A stretch of 64,000 nucleotides of DNA from Streptomyces sp. JH14 (GCF_029428675.1 NZ_JAJNEL010000001.1:5952001-6016000), one strand, 5' to 3'. Counted from the stretch's first letter, positions 15,302-22,573 are shown. The notes: generated by a model from the letters alone, not told the origin. A program made the numbers and translations.

Positions 15302-16531
15302 GTGCCCGACCAGCAGCCCGACATCGTCATCTGTGAACCGCTGCGCACCCCCATCGGCCGCTTCGGCGGGGCCTTCGCCCAGCAGACGCCGGCCGCGCTG
15401 GCCGCACGAGTGATCGCCGAGATCGTCACCCGCACCGGCATCGACCCCGCGAAGGTCGACGAAGTGATCCTCGGCCACGCCTACCCGTCCTCCGACGCCC
15501 CGGCCATCGGCCGGGTCGCCGCCCTCGACGCCGGACTCCCGGAGTCCGTGACCGGTTCCCAGATCGACCGCCGCTGCGGCTCCGGCCTGCAGGCCGTACT
15601 CGACGCGGCGATGCAGATCCGGGCGGGCTTCAGCGACGTCGTGATCGCGGGCGGCGTCGATGTGATGAGCGCCGCCCCCTACTACACGCACGACGGCCGC
15701 TGGGGCATCAAGGGCCCCGGCCTCCAGCTGCACGACTCCCTGGCCCGCGGCCGGGTCACGGCGGGCGGCATCAACCATCCGGTCCCCGGCGGCATGATCG
15801 AGACCGCGGAGAACCTGCGGCGGGAGTACGCCGTCAGCCGCGCCGACCAGGACGCGCTCGCCCTGCGCTCGCAGCAGCGCGCCGCCCGGGCCGCGGCCGA
15901 CGGGCGCTACGACGCGGAGACCGTCCCCGTCACCGTACGCACCCGCAAGGGCGAGACGACCGTCACCGCCGACGAGCACCCGCGCCCCGACACCACCGCC
16001 GAACAGCTCGCCGCGCTGCGTCCGGTCATGCTGAAGTCCGACCCGGACGCCACCGTCACCGCGGGCAACGCCAGCGGACAGAACGACGCGGCCGCCGCCT
16101 GCCTGGTGACGAGCGCGACGACGGCCGAACGCCTCGGCCTGACCCCGCTTGTGCGGCTGGTCTCCTTCGCCCGCGCCGGAGTTCCGGCCGCGACCATGGG
16201 GATCGCCCCCGTCCCGGCCACCCGTGCGGCACTCGCCCGCGCCGGACTCGGTCTCGCCGACCTCGACCTGATCGAGCTCAACGAGGCATTCGCCGCCCAG
16301 GTCCTGGCCTGCACCCGCGAGCTGGGCCTCGGCGACACCGACCACGAGCAGCGGATCAACGTCAACGGCTCCGGCATCTCCCTCGGCCACCCGGTCGGCG
16401 CCACCGGCGCCCGCATCCTGGCCACGCTGACCCGGGAGATGCACCGTCGCGAGGTGCGCTACGGGCTGGAGACCATGTGCATCGGCGGCGGCCAGGGCCT
16501 CGCCGCGATCTTCGAACGCATTGCGGTCTGA
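15302..16531 (+). CDS. Thiolase (acetyl-CoA acyltransferase)
   Basis: This is a 409-residue thiolase of degradative type. The acyl-accepting cysteine is Cys92 in RRCGSGLQA; the catalytic His is in ISLGHPVGATGAR and the second Cys in MCIGGGQG. NEAFAAQ is also present. Starting with GTG at 15302, preceded by GGAAGG, gives a normal N-terminus; an upstream extension of the frame to 15185 has no family support. It should release acetyl-CoA from the 3-oxoacyl-CoA made by the divergent operon's dehydrogenase and CoA-transferase. Confidence 0.92.
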   Translation: MPDQQPDIVICEPLRTPIGRFGGAFAQQTPAALAARVIAEIVTRTGIDPAKVDEVILGHAYPSSDAPAIGRVAALDAGLPESVTGSQIDRRCGSGLQAVLDAAMQIRAGFSDVVIAGGVDVMSAAPYYTHDGRWGIKGPGLQLHDSLARGRVTAGGINHPVPGGMIETAENLRREYAVSRADQDALALRSQQRAARAAADGRYDAETVPVTVRTRKGETTVTADEHPRPDTTAEQLAALRPVMLKSDPDATVTAGNASGQNDAAAACLVTSATTAERLGLTPLVRLVSFARAGVPAATMGIAPVPATRAALARAGLGLADLDLIELNEAFAAQVLACTRELGLGDTDHEQRINVNGSGISLGHPVGATGARILATLTREMHRREVRYGLETMCIGGGQGLAAIFERIAV

Positions 16532-16569
16532 CGGGCACCGCGCTCGTCGCACGAACAGCAGCTGACCGG

Positions 16570-16596
16570 CAGTGGGACGCCCAGCGTCCCACTGCA
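16570..16596 (+). terminator. Hairpin after thiolase gene
   Basis: A perfect 12-bp stem with a CCA loop (GCAGTGGGACGC and its complement) lies 39 bp after the thiolase stop. No U-tract follows, which is common for actinobacterial terminators. Confidence 0.65.
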
Positions 16597-16747
16597 CCAG
16601 CCACGCGGTATCGGACAGCCCTCAGGTCCCGGCCGGCACCGTAACCGCCACCACACCCGGCAGCCGTCCCCAGGCCCCTCGCTGCGCTGCCGACACGGGC
16701 GTCCCGGGCGACGCTCTCCCCCACCATCAAAGAGCTGGTCCCGGGCG

Positions 16748-17197
16748 GTGACGATGATGCTGCTGCCCGAACTGGTCCTGATGCCACTGATGTTCGTCCT
16801 GATCGGCACCGAGAACTACGGTCTGGCGATGGTCGGCGTCGCCGTCGCGACCATCCCGCACTGCCTCTACCACGCGGCTCTCGCCGGCATGCTCGCCAGC
16901 CGCTTCCCGGCCCACCTGCGGTACACCGGCATCTCGCTCTGCTACCAGCTCTGCGGCACCCTCCTCGGCGGAACGACCCCGATCATCGGCCAGTTCCTGC
17001 TGAACCGCACCGGCTCGATCACCGCCGTCATCGCCTACGCCGTCCTCCAGGTGGTACTGACCCTGGGCTGCATGCTGCTCCTGCTCAAGCGCCCCAACCA
17101 CGACGAACAGGCCGCGGAGCCGCTTGTCGCACCGCGCACCGCGCACCGCCCCCGTCACCGCCTGACTTCCACCGCGAGCAAGAACGGAGCGCGGACC
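16748..17197 (+). pseudogene. Truncated MFS (MHS-type) transporter, C-terminal third only
   Basis: About 150 codons encode only the last part of a major-facilitator transporter: transmembrane-like segments LVLMPLMFVLIG, YGLAMVGVAVATIPHCLY, GTLLGGTTPIIGQFLL and AVLQVVLTLGCMLLLLKR. The conserved HLRYTGISLCYQLCGTLLGG stretch is typical of the metabolite:H+ symporter branch. The eight or so N-terminal helices are absent, and the 200 bp before it hold no matching frame, so a deletion has removed the start. There is also no stop before the MaoC start; the frame runs straight on. It is presumably a non-functional importer of the pathway substrate. Confidence 0.75.
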
Positions 17198-17655
17198 ATG
17201 CCGCTGACCGTGCACGGCATGCCGGAGATCCTCACCCTGAGCGGGCGCGACCTGGGCCACTCCGGCTGGAAGGAGATCACCCAGGAACTCATCGACGCCT
17301 ACGCGCACGTCTCCGGGGACCACCAGTGGATCCACACCGACACCGAACGCGCGGCGGCGGGCCCGTACGGACGCACCATCACCCACGGGTACATGGTCCT
17401 CAGCTGGGGGATTCCGATGTTCGGCGAGCTGCTCCAGGTTCGGGGCGTGGCCCGGGCGCTCAACTACGGGGTCAACAGGGTCCGTTATCCGGCGCCGTAC
17501 CGGTCGGCAGCCGCGTTCGGGTGCACGCTTCGGTCGCCGGGGTGAAGGAGGTCGCGCGGGGCGGCGTACAGATGTCCCGTGCCTTCACCTTCGAACTCGA
17601 AGGGTCCGAGAAACCCGCCTGCGTGGCCGAGTCGCTGACGCACTTCTATCTGTGA
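17198..17655 (+). pseudogene. MaoC-like (R)-specific enoyl-CoA hydratase, frameshifted
   Basis: The ATG at 17198 follows GGAG and starts a MaoC hot-dog protein with the hydratase motif AHVSGDHQWIHTD...GPYGRTITHGYMVLS. The frame breaks at about 17497: the sequence reads RYPAPY then runs out of frame, while the +1 frame resumes exactly as PVGSRVRVHASVAGVKEV and ends SLTHFYL at 17655. Restoring one base between 17497 and 17498 would give RYPAPVPVGSRVRV and a 152-residue normal-length protein. It is either a true one-base deletion or a sequencing error. Loss of the last third should inactivate the enzyme. Confidence 0.82.
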
Positions 17656-17658
17656 AAC

Positions 17659-17673
17659 GGCCCCTTTCGGGCC
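17659..17673 (+). terminator. Short hairpin after MaoC pseudogene
   Basis: GGCCC and GGGCC flank a CTTTC loop directly after the maoC stop. It is small and has no U-tract. Confidence 0.4.
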
Positions 17674-17813
17674 ATGCGGACTCGGACGGTCAGCGCGGAA
17701 GCCGGTTGCCGGCATGAGCTCCGCGTCGGCCGAGCAGGCGCCGGGACGGTTGGGACAGATGCCGGTGGCGCTGCTCTGCCCACACCACCGGCCGACCTCT
17801 CCGTCCATGTAAA

Positions 17814-17851
17814 AGGTCCGGCGAGACGGCTGAAGCCGTCCTGCCGGACCT
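17814..17851 (-). terminator. Rho-independent terminator of the long chaplin gene
   Basis: AGGTCCGGC pairs perfectly with GCCGGACCT and encloses an inner GACGGC/GCCGTC hairpin. On the minus strand the stem is followed directly by TTTT, so it terminates transcription from the chaplin gene ending at 17887. Confidence 0.85.
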
Positions 17852-17886
17852 GTCGTCGAAGCGCCTGCTGCTTCTCTGCTACGTCG

Positions 17887-18873
17887 TCAGCTCTGCGAAC
17901 CGCGGGCGCGGCGCATGAGCCACGCGCCGCCGATCACCATGGCGGCGCTGGCTCCACCAGCGATGCCCATGTCGGTGCTGGCGCCAGTGTGCGCCAGCGT
18001 CGGGGGCTTGTGGTCCCACCTCTTGTGGTCCCACTTCTTGTGGTCCCACTTCTTGTGGTCCCACTCGTGGTGCGGCCACTGGTGGCTCACCGGGGGGTTG
18101 TACACCGGGGGCTTGTGGTGGGGCGGCCTGTGGTACGGCGGCTTGTGGTACGGCGGCTTGTGGTGGGGCGGCCTGTGGTACGGCGGCTTGTGGTGTTCCG
18201 GAGGGCAGTCCGGGTGGTGGTGGTGCGACGGGGGCTGGTGCGTCGTCGGCGGGTTGTGGTGCGGCGGGTAGTGCGGGGGGTTGTGGTGCGGCGGGTAGTG
18301 CGGGGGGTTGTGGTGCGGCGGGTAGTGCGGAGTCGGGGAGGACTCGTCGGAGCACTTGTTGCCGGCCGCAGGGTTGAGCGCGGCGATGACGTTAACGGTG
18401 TTGCCACAGACGTTGACCGGGATGTCGACGGGCGCCTGGATCAGGTTGCCGGACAGCACGCCCGAGGAGTCGACGGTGGCACCCTCGGCGCTTGCGTCCG
18501 CACCGTCGTAACCGTCGTAGCCTGCGTCCGCACCGTCGTCGTAACCGTCGTAGCCTGCGTCCGCACCGTCGTCGTAACCGTCGTAGCCTGCGTCCGCACC
18601 CTCGTCGTAACCGCCGTCGGCCCGGGCGTCGTCCTCGTTCTCGCACTTGTTGCCGACGGCAGGGTTCAGCAGGCCGACCACGTTGACGGTATTGCCGCAG
18701 AGGTTGATGGGAATGTCGACCGGCACCTGTACCGCGTTGCCCGAGCCGAAGCCCGACGAATCGATGGCGGCAGCGGCAGCGGAGGAATCAGCGTACGCGT
18801 AGCCGCCCGCCGCGGTCAGAATGCCCGACGCCGCTGCCATGACGAGCATGCTTCTACTCAACGTTTTTCGCAT
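17887..18873 (-). CDS. Long, sortase-anchored chaplin with repeat linkers
   Basis: This 328-residue secreted surface protein has a signal peptide (residues 1-29, ending AYADS). Chaplin domain 1 spans about 37-77 (VDIPINLCGNTVNVVGLLNP) and domain 2 about 133-174 (VDIPVNVCGNTVNVIAALNP), each with its cysteine pair. A sorting signal LAHTG sits at 293-297, followed by a membrane segment and RRARG. This is the ChpA/B/C architecture. Unusually, the domains are joined by an Asp/Gly/Tyr repeat (GADAGYDGYDD, 86-124), and a long His/Pro region follows (HYPPHHNPP, HKPPYHRPPH, WDHKKWDHKK; 182-291). The start at 18873 has AAGGAAGGG upstream. Chaplins assemble into amyloid on aerial hyphae; this one should be wall-linked. 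Confidence 0.93.
   Translation of the reverse strand: MRKTLSRSMLVMAAASGILTAAGGYAYADSSAAAAAIDSSGFGSGNAVQVPVDIPINLCGNTVNVVGLLNPAVGNKCENEDDARADGGYDEGADAGYDGYDDGADAGYDGYDDGADAGYDGYDGADASAEGATVDSSGVLSGNLIQAPVDIPVNVCGNTVNVIAALNPAAGNKCSDESSPTPHYPPHHNPPHYPPHHNPPHYPPHHNPPTTHQPPSHHHHPDCPPEHHKPPYHRPPHHKPPYHKPPYHRPPHHKPPVYNPPVSHQWPHHEWDHKKWDHKKWDHKRWDHKPPTLAHTGASTDMGIAGGASAAMVIGGAWLMRRARGSQS
18252..18332 (-). repeat. Three 27-bp tandem repeats in the His/Pro region
   Basis: Three adjacent copies of a 27-bp unit encode HYPPHHNPP within the long chaplin. Further 15-bp units at 18007-18066 encode WDHKK. Such arrays can expand or contract by slippage. Confidence 0.85.
18493..18619 (-). repeat. Four tandem repeats of 30-33 bp in the chaplin linker
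   Basis: Copies at 18493, 18523, 18556 and 18589 encode GYDGYDDGADA. The middle two are identical 33-mers, the first is 3 bp shorter and the last is diverged, a pattern of recent tandem duplication. Confidence 0.85.
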
Positions 18874-19306
18874 TCGTTGCCCTTCCTTAGGACATATCGC
18901 GCGGGCGGAACGCCCGCAGTTCATTCATCAGGCGGTACAGCTACCGACGGGGATGGCCACCCTGGCGATTCTTCGCACGCGATTGGGTAAGTGGCATCAC
19001 GGCTTGGCGGAACGACCACGAACTCTGTGAGCGCGTTCCGAAATGTACGCTTGACGACTGCCATAACGACGAAGGGTTCGCCGGGGAACCCAAAATTTCT
19101 TGGAAATTCTTTAATCACCCGGACGGATTACGCATGCCTGTGCACCCTCACGTTGCGCTCGGAAAACGACCCGATGCGACAGCGTCCTGTCTCGTACGGG
19201 CGTCCGGCCCGACCGGGCATTCGGGTGAATGGTGAGAACCAAACGCCCGGCGGTGAGTTGGGCAGGAAGCCTCTGCATGGGGCATCCAGCACAAGAAGGG
19301 TTCATC
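18874..19306. other. Divergent 433-bp region between long chaplin and first rodlin
   Basis: No convincing gene lies here. It holds the promoters of both flanking genes. On the chaplin side, a 7-bp hairpin (GCGGGCG-GAA-CGCCCGC, 18901-18917) lies in the untranslated leader 28 nt before the start codon. On the rodlin side lies the shared promoter-like block at 19218-19262. Stretches around 19085-19125 are A/T-rich for this genome. Confidence 0.6.
19218..19262 (+). promoter_or_regulatory. Rodlin-type promoter block 1
   Basis: CATTCGGGTGAAT is followed by GAACC (19236-19240), then 16 bp, then GTTG (19257-19260), with the rodlin start 47 bp further on. The same block with equal spacing precedes the other two rodlin genes. 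It resembles the consensus reported for the developmental ECF sigma factor BldN (CGTAAC-16-CGTTGA). Confidence 0.55.
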
Positions 19307-19717
19307 GTGATCAAGAAAGTCCTGGCTGCGGGTGCCGTCGCCGCCTCCTTCGTCGGTATCTCGGCAACGCTTGCTCCGCAGGCGATGGCCATCGGGAACG
19401 AGGGAGGCACCACGACGTTCAACGGCAATGGCGCCGCGCAGGCGTTCGGCAACTCCGCGACCCACGGCGACTGGAGCCCGCAGATCGGTCTGATCCAGGG
19501 CTCGCTCAACAAGCCCTGCATCGCCCTGCCGGGCAAGGTCAACGGCGGTGCGCTGGGCGGACTCGTCCCGATCGCGGTCGAGGACGTCAACGTCCTGTCC
19601 TCGCCGCAGAACCAGCAGTGCACCGAGAACTCCACCCAGGCCAAGGGCGACGAGCCGCTGTCGCACATCCTGGACAACATCCCGCTGTTCTCCGGCAACG
19701 GTGTGCGCAACCGCTGA
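19307..19717 (+). CDS. Rodlin (first copy)
   Basis: This is a 136-residue secreted rodlin of the RdlA/RdlB family, which organises chaplin fibrils into the rodlet layer of aerial hyphae and spores. It has a signal peptide (VIKKVLAAGAVAASFVG to about AMA28) and the conserved blocks GNGAAQAFGNSATHGDWSPQ, LIQGSLNKPC, VNVLSSPQNQQC and STQAKGD. Its two cysteines are Cys71 and Cys105. The GTG start at 19307 has AGAAGGG seven bases upstream; the frame extends further 5' but without a ribosome site. It is about 70-75 percent identical by eye to the other two copies at 21.1 and 22.05 kb. Confidence 0.93.
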   Translation: MIKKVLAAGAVAASFVGISATLAPQAMAIGNEGGTTTFNGNGAAQAFGNSATHGDWSPQIGLIQGSLNKPCIALPGKVNGGALGGLVPIAVEDVNVLSSPQNQQCTENSTQAKGDEPLSHILDNIPLFSGNGVRNR

Positions 19718-19865
19718 CGCAGTCGGCCGCACCGAACGGCCCGGGCCGCCGCCCCTCTGCTGCGGGGTCCGGGTCCGCCGCTGTCCGGTATCCGATCGGC
19801 ACTGCGTCATTCGGGCGGATTTCCGAGAATCTTCTTCCTGAAGAGTTTCGTGCACGGACCTAAAT

Positions 19866-19892
19866 CGTTACGAATTGCATTGACGGGGTTAC
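19866..19892 (+). promoter_or_regulatory. Possible promoter of the short chaplin
   Basis: Two GTTAC pentamers (19867-19871 and 19888-19892) are separated by 16 bp, the same spacing as in the rodlin blocks, and lie 74 bp before the chaplin start. Similarity to the rodlin motif is partial. Confidence 0.3.
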
Positions 19893-19965
19893 GAGCTATC
19901 AGGACCGTGCTCGTGCGGCACGAAAGCCGTGGCCGCTCCGGACCCCGCCGCAGAAAGGGATCAAA

Positions 19966-20199
19966 GTGAAGTACACCAAGGTTGCCGCCGTCGCTGCCGG
20001 AACGCTGATGGCGCTCGGTGCTGCCACGCCGGCTTTCGCCGACGCGGAGGCTGACGGCATCGTTTCCCACGCCTCGGGCTTCCTGTCCGGGAACTATGTC
20101 GGGGCTCCCATCCACATCCCGCTCAATGTCTGCGGCAACACCGTGAACGTGTTCGCTCTGCTCAACCCCACATTCGGCAACGTCTGCTTCCACCACTGA
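19966..20199 (+). CDS. Short chaplin (ChpD-H type)
   Basis: This is a 77-residue secreted chaplin: signal peptide (MKYTKVAAVAAGTLMALGAA to AFA25), then a single chaplin domain with ASGFLSGNYVGAPIHIPLNVCGNTVNVFALLNP and the cysteine pair Cys56/Cys74. It ends in CFHH three residues after the last cysteine. Short chaplins secreted without an anchor self-assemble into the hydrophobic amyloid film that lets hyphae escape the aqueous surface. The GTG start at 19966 follows GAAAGGGA. It sits between two rodlins, as chpD does beside rdlA in S. coelicolor. Confidence 0.93.
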   Translation: MKYTKVAAVAAGTLMALGAATPAFADAEADGIVSHASGFLSGNYVGAPIHIPLNVCGNTVNVFALLNPTFGNVCFHH

Positions 20200-20236
20200 A
20201 TTTTGGTCGGCTGAGCCCTGCGCTCACCTTCCGTTC

Positions 20237-20269
20237 GCCCCGGATCGCACGTCGTGTGCGATCCGGGGC
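20237..20269 (+). terminator. Strong rho-independent terminator after the short chaplin
   Basis: A perfect 14-bp stem GCCCCGGATCGCAC/GTGCGATCCGGGGC with a 5-nt loop is followed by TTTCCTCTTTT. It lies 38 bp after the chaplin stop. Confidence 0.93.
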
Positions 20270-20640
20270 TTTCCTCTTTTCCGCATGCTCCGTTCCGGGA
20301 GTTCGAAGCCCTTCCGGATGGGGCGGAACGGCCGAAACCATTGCGCCCGGCCCGAGGCGCGATGCGCCGGCGGCTGGAGGCCAGCACCCGGACGGCTGCG
20401 CGGAACGGAGCACCTGACAGTGCACCACCGATTCTTCCCGCCGACCCCGCACAACACCCTTACCGGTGATTAGTCATGCAATCGATCGAGTGGTCCGACA
20501 GAAAAGCCGTCCCATGCAGTTGCCCGATCGGAACCGGATCGTTACCCAGAGAGAAAGCGGCAGAAGTCACAGGCAAAGAAGGCTTGTGCGGCGCGGGGAC
20601 GCGACCGAAACAGATGCCGCTGCAGAAGGGAAACCCGAAA
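20270..20640. other. 371-bp region upstream of the small secreted protein
   Basis: No gene is supported here. It follows the chaplin terminator and must hold the promoter of the ORF at 20641. The stretch 20440-20560 is less G/C-rich than average. No clear copy of the rodlin promoter block was found. Confidence 0.5.
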
Positions 20641-20931
20641 GTGAAGTACGCGAAGACTGCTGCGTTCGTTGCCGGTTCCGTGGTTGCGCTCGGAACGGCT
20701 GCTCCCGCCTTCGCCGCCACCGCCGCGACGGCCCCGAGTCTGAGCCTCGACGGCGGCGTCAATCAGGTGCTTGCCGCAGCACCGCAGGGTGTCGACCCGA
20801 TCGTCGACACCGTCGGCGGCGCTGCCGAATCGGTGCAGAAGAAGGGCGCCCTCACGAAGGTCGCCGGTCAGGCCACCGGTGCGGCCAAGGGGGCTGCTCC
20901 GCTGCTCGGCGGCGTGCCCCTCGGCGGCTGA
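20641..20931 (+). CDS. Small secreted protein of the rodlin/chaplin cluster, unknown
   Basis: A 96-residue exported protein that I do not recognise as rodlin or chaplin. Its signal peptide (VKYAKTAAFVAGSVVALGTA to AFA) closely parallels that of the short chaplin 440 bp upstream, but the mature part is different. It is about 70 residues, lacks cysteine, and alternates Ala/Gly/Val-rich stretches with few charges (LSLDGGVNQVLAAAPQGVDP, GGAAESVQKKGALTKVAG, AAPLLGGVPLGG). GTG at 20641 with AGAAGGG about ten bases upstream is the chosen start. Its position between rodlin genes suggests a surface-layer component, but this rests on context alone. Confidence 0.75.
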   Translation: MKYAKTAAFVAGSVVALGTAAPAFAATAATAPSLSLDGGVNQVLAAAPQGVDPIVDTVGGAAESVQKKGALTKVAGQATGAAKGAAPLLGGVPLGG

Positions 20932-21020
20932 TCCGTCGTACGGCGGAATTTTCCCCGCCCATTCGCAGCATTTCGCATTTCCGGTGCCAGACGTTCGGTG
21001 TATCCGGATGGCACAAGCAC

Positions 21021-21064
21021 CGTTCGGGTGAAGTGGCAGAACCATTCCCGCCGCCGCGAGTTGA
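21021..21064 (+). promoter_or_regulatory. Rodlin-type promoter block 2
   Basis: CGTTCGGGTGAAG is followed by GAACC (21039-21043), 16 bp and GTTGA (21060-21064), 52 bp before the second rodlin start. GTTGATCAG and the next ten bases are nearly identical to block 3. Confidence 0.55.
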
Positions 21065-21115
21065 TCAGAACGCTCCGGACAGGTGGGCAACAGAAAACCC
21101 CAGAAGGGCTATTTC

Positions 21116-21526
21116 GTGATCAAGAAGATTATGGCTTCGGCAGCTGTCGCTGCGTCGGTCATCGGTGTCTCCGCCGCGCTCGCCCCGCAGGCCATGGCGA
21201 CCGGCAACGACGAGGGCGTCACGACCGTCAACGGCAACGGTGCCGCGCAGGCGTTCGGCAACTCCGCGACCCACGGCGACTGGAGTCCGCAGATCGGTCT
21301 GATCCAGGGCTCGCTCAACAAGCCCTGCATCGCCCTGCCGGCCAAGGCCAACATCGGCTCGGCCCTCGGCGGGATCCCGATCGCGGTTCAGGACGTCAAC
21401 GTCCTGTCCTCGCCGCAGAACCAGCAGTGCACCGAGAACTCCACGCAGGCCAAGGGTGACGAGGCTCTGTCGCACATCCTGGACAACATCCCGATCGCTT
21501 CCGGCAACGGGTTCGGCAACAACTAG
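21116..21526 (+). CDS. Rodlin (second copy)
   Basis: This is a 136-residue rodlin with signal peptide VIKKIMASAAVAASVIGVSA to AMA28. Its mature part retains GNGAAQAFGNSATHGDWSPQ, SLNKPC (Cys71), VNVLSSPQNQQC (Cys105) and TQAKGDEALSHILDNIP. The GTG start at 21116 has AGAAGGG upstream. It differs from the first copy mainly in the central loop (AKANIGSALGGIP) and the C-terminus (IASGNGFGNN). It has its own promoter block and terminator, so it is probably a monocistronic unit. Confidence 0.93.
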   Translation: MIKKIMASAAVAASVIGVSAALAPQAMATGNDEGVTTVNGNGAAQAFGNSATHGDWSPQIGLIQGSLNKPCIALPAKANIGSALGGIPIAVQDVNVLSSPQNQQCTENSTQAKGDEALSHILDNIPIASGNGFGNN

Positions 21527-21565
21527 CGCCGTACCGCTCCGGACGCACCTCGCTGATCCACCCGT

Positions 21566-21621
21566 GGGGCCAGTTCCTCCGCGCGGCAGCCGTACCTCGG
21601 CAGCCCGGAGGGACTGGCCCC
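21566..21621 (+). terminator. Hairpin after second rodlin
   Basis: GGGGCCAGT pairs with ACTGGCCCC, and inner CCTCCG/CGGAGG extend the stem, forming a long hairpin 40 bp after the stop. Confidence 0.7.
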
Positions 21622-21723
21622 TCGTTGTGCTCCCGGACCACCGGACCCCCGATGGGGTGACGGAGTGGGCCGGTTGCCGTAGTACCGGCCGCGAGGGCCC
21701 GTCACATCGGGTAGAGGCCCCTC

Positions 21724-21936
21724 ATGGACCAGTACGACAGTCAGCGCCCGTGGAGCCGCCACCGGCACCCGGAGGACGTCACACCCATCTACGACCGGCT
21801 GCTCGCCGAATGGCAGGAGGCCCGGCGGGCCCGGCGGGCCCGGGGGCCGGGCCTGCCGGCCCCCGAGCCCGATCCACCCCGCACGTGTGGCATCGTCCCC
21901 GCCGCGCGCGCCTCCGGCGAGACCCTCGGCGGCTGA
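21724..21936 (+). CDS. Hypothetical 70-residue protein between rodlins
   Basis: A short basic protein (MDQYDSQRPWSRH...) with the helix PIYDRLLAEWQEARRARRAR, a pattern seen in many small Streptomyces proteins of unknown function, and a Pro-rich tail. The ATG at 21724 follows AGAGG with seven bases spacing. It has no signal peptide, so it is not an obvious surface protein. It is supported mainly by the ribosome site and the YDRLLAEW motif. Confidence 0.5.
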   Translation: MDQYDSQRPWSRHRHPEDVTPIYDRLLAEWQEARRARRARGPGLPAPEPDPPRTCGIVPAARASGETLGG

Positions 21937-21968
21937 CCCGCCATGTCGAACTCATTCCGGATCCAACC

Positions 21969-22013
21969 CATTTGAGTGGAATTGCGGAACCGGCGGTTGC
22001 GTAAGCGGGTTGA
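21969..22013 (+). promoter_or_regulatory. Rodlin-type promoter block 3
   Basis: CATTTGAGTGGAAT is followed by GAACC (21987-21991), 17 bp and GTTGA (22009-22013), 40 bp before the third rodlin start. Confidence 0.5.
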
Positions 22014-22052
22014 TCAGTACGTTCCAGAACGGGGCGCTCTGAAAGGTGAAGC

Positions 22053-22466
22053 GTGATGAAGAAGATGATGGCCGGCGCGGCTGTGGCCGTATCCCTGGTC
22101 GGTCTCTCTGCTGCCGCGGCCCCCGCGGCCATGGCGACCGGCGACGACCAGGGAATCACGTCGGTCAACGGCAACGGTTCCTCGCAGGCGTTCGGCAACT
22201 CCTCGACCCGTGGTGACTGGAGTCCGCAGATCGGTCTGATCCAGGGTTCGCTGAACAAGCCCTGCATCGCCCTGCCGGGCAAGGTCAACGGCGGTGCGCT
22301 GGGCGGCTACCTCGGTAGCCTTGCGATCCAGGACATCAACGTCCTGTCCTCGCCGCAGAACCAGCAGTGCACCGAGAGCTCCACGCAGGCCAAGGGTGAC
22401 GAGGCTCTGTCGCACATCCTGGACAACATCCCGCTGTTCTCCGGCAACGGTGTCGCCAACAACTGA
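22053..22466 (+). CDS. Rodlin (third copy)
   Basis: This is a 137-residue rodlin: signal peptide VMKKMMAGAAVAVSLVGLSA to AMA28, then GNGSSQAFGNSSTRGDWSPQ, SLNKPC (Cys71), INVLSSPQNQQC (Cys106) and ESSTQAKGDEALSHILDNIP. The start could be GTG at 22053 or the adjacent ATG at 22056; AAAGG precedes both, and the GTG aligns with the other copies. Rodlin loci described in S. coelicolor have two genes, so a third copy is notable. Confidence 0.92.
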   Translation: MMKKMMAGAAVAVSLVGLSAAAAPAAMATGDDQGITSVNGNGSSQAFGNSSTRGDWSPQIGLIQGSLNKPCIALPGKVNGGALGGYLGSLAIQDINVLSSPQNQQCTESSTQAKGDEALSHILDNIPLFSGNGVANN

Positions 22467-22539
22467 CGCTGCGTGAGGTGCGGGTGGTCCAGGGGAATGC
22501 CCCGGGCCACTCGCACTCCCATGTCGGGCCGCGCACGAC

Positions 22540-22573
22540 GATGCCCACCGCTCAACGGGGGGCGGTGGGCATC
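22540..22573. terminator. Bidirectional terminator between third rodlin and DUF5949-like gene
   Basis: A perfect 12-bp stem GATGCCCACCGC/GCGGTGGGCATC with a 10-nt loop sits between two convergent genes, 74 bp after the rodlin stop and 22 bp from the opposing one. Confidence 0.8.

Noticed and set aside
18252..18619. Possible CRISPR array from regularly spaced repeats
   Set aside because: Repeats are contiguous without unique spacers and encode in-frame protein repeats in the chaplin.
21083..21115. ATG start 11 codons upstream of the second rodlin
   Set aside because: GTG at 21116 has the ribosome site and aligns with the signal peptides of the other rodlins.
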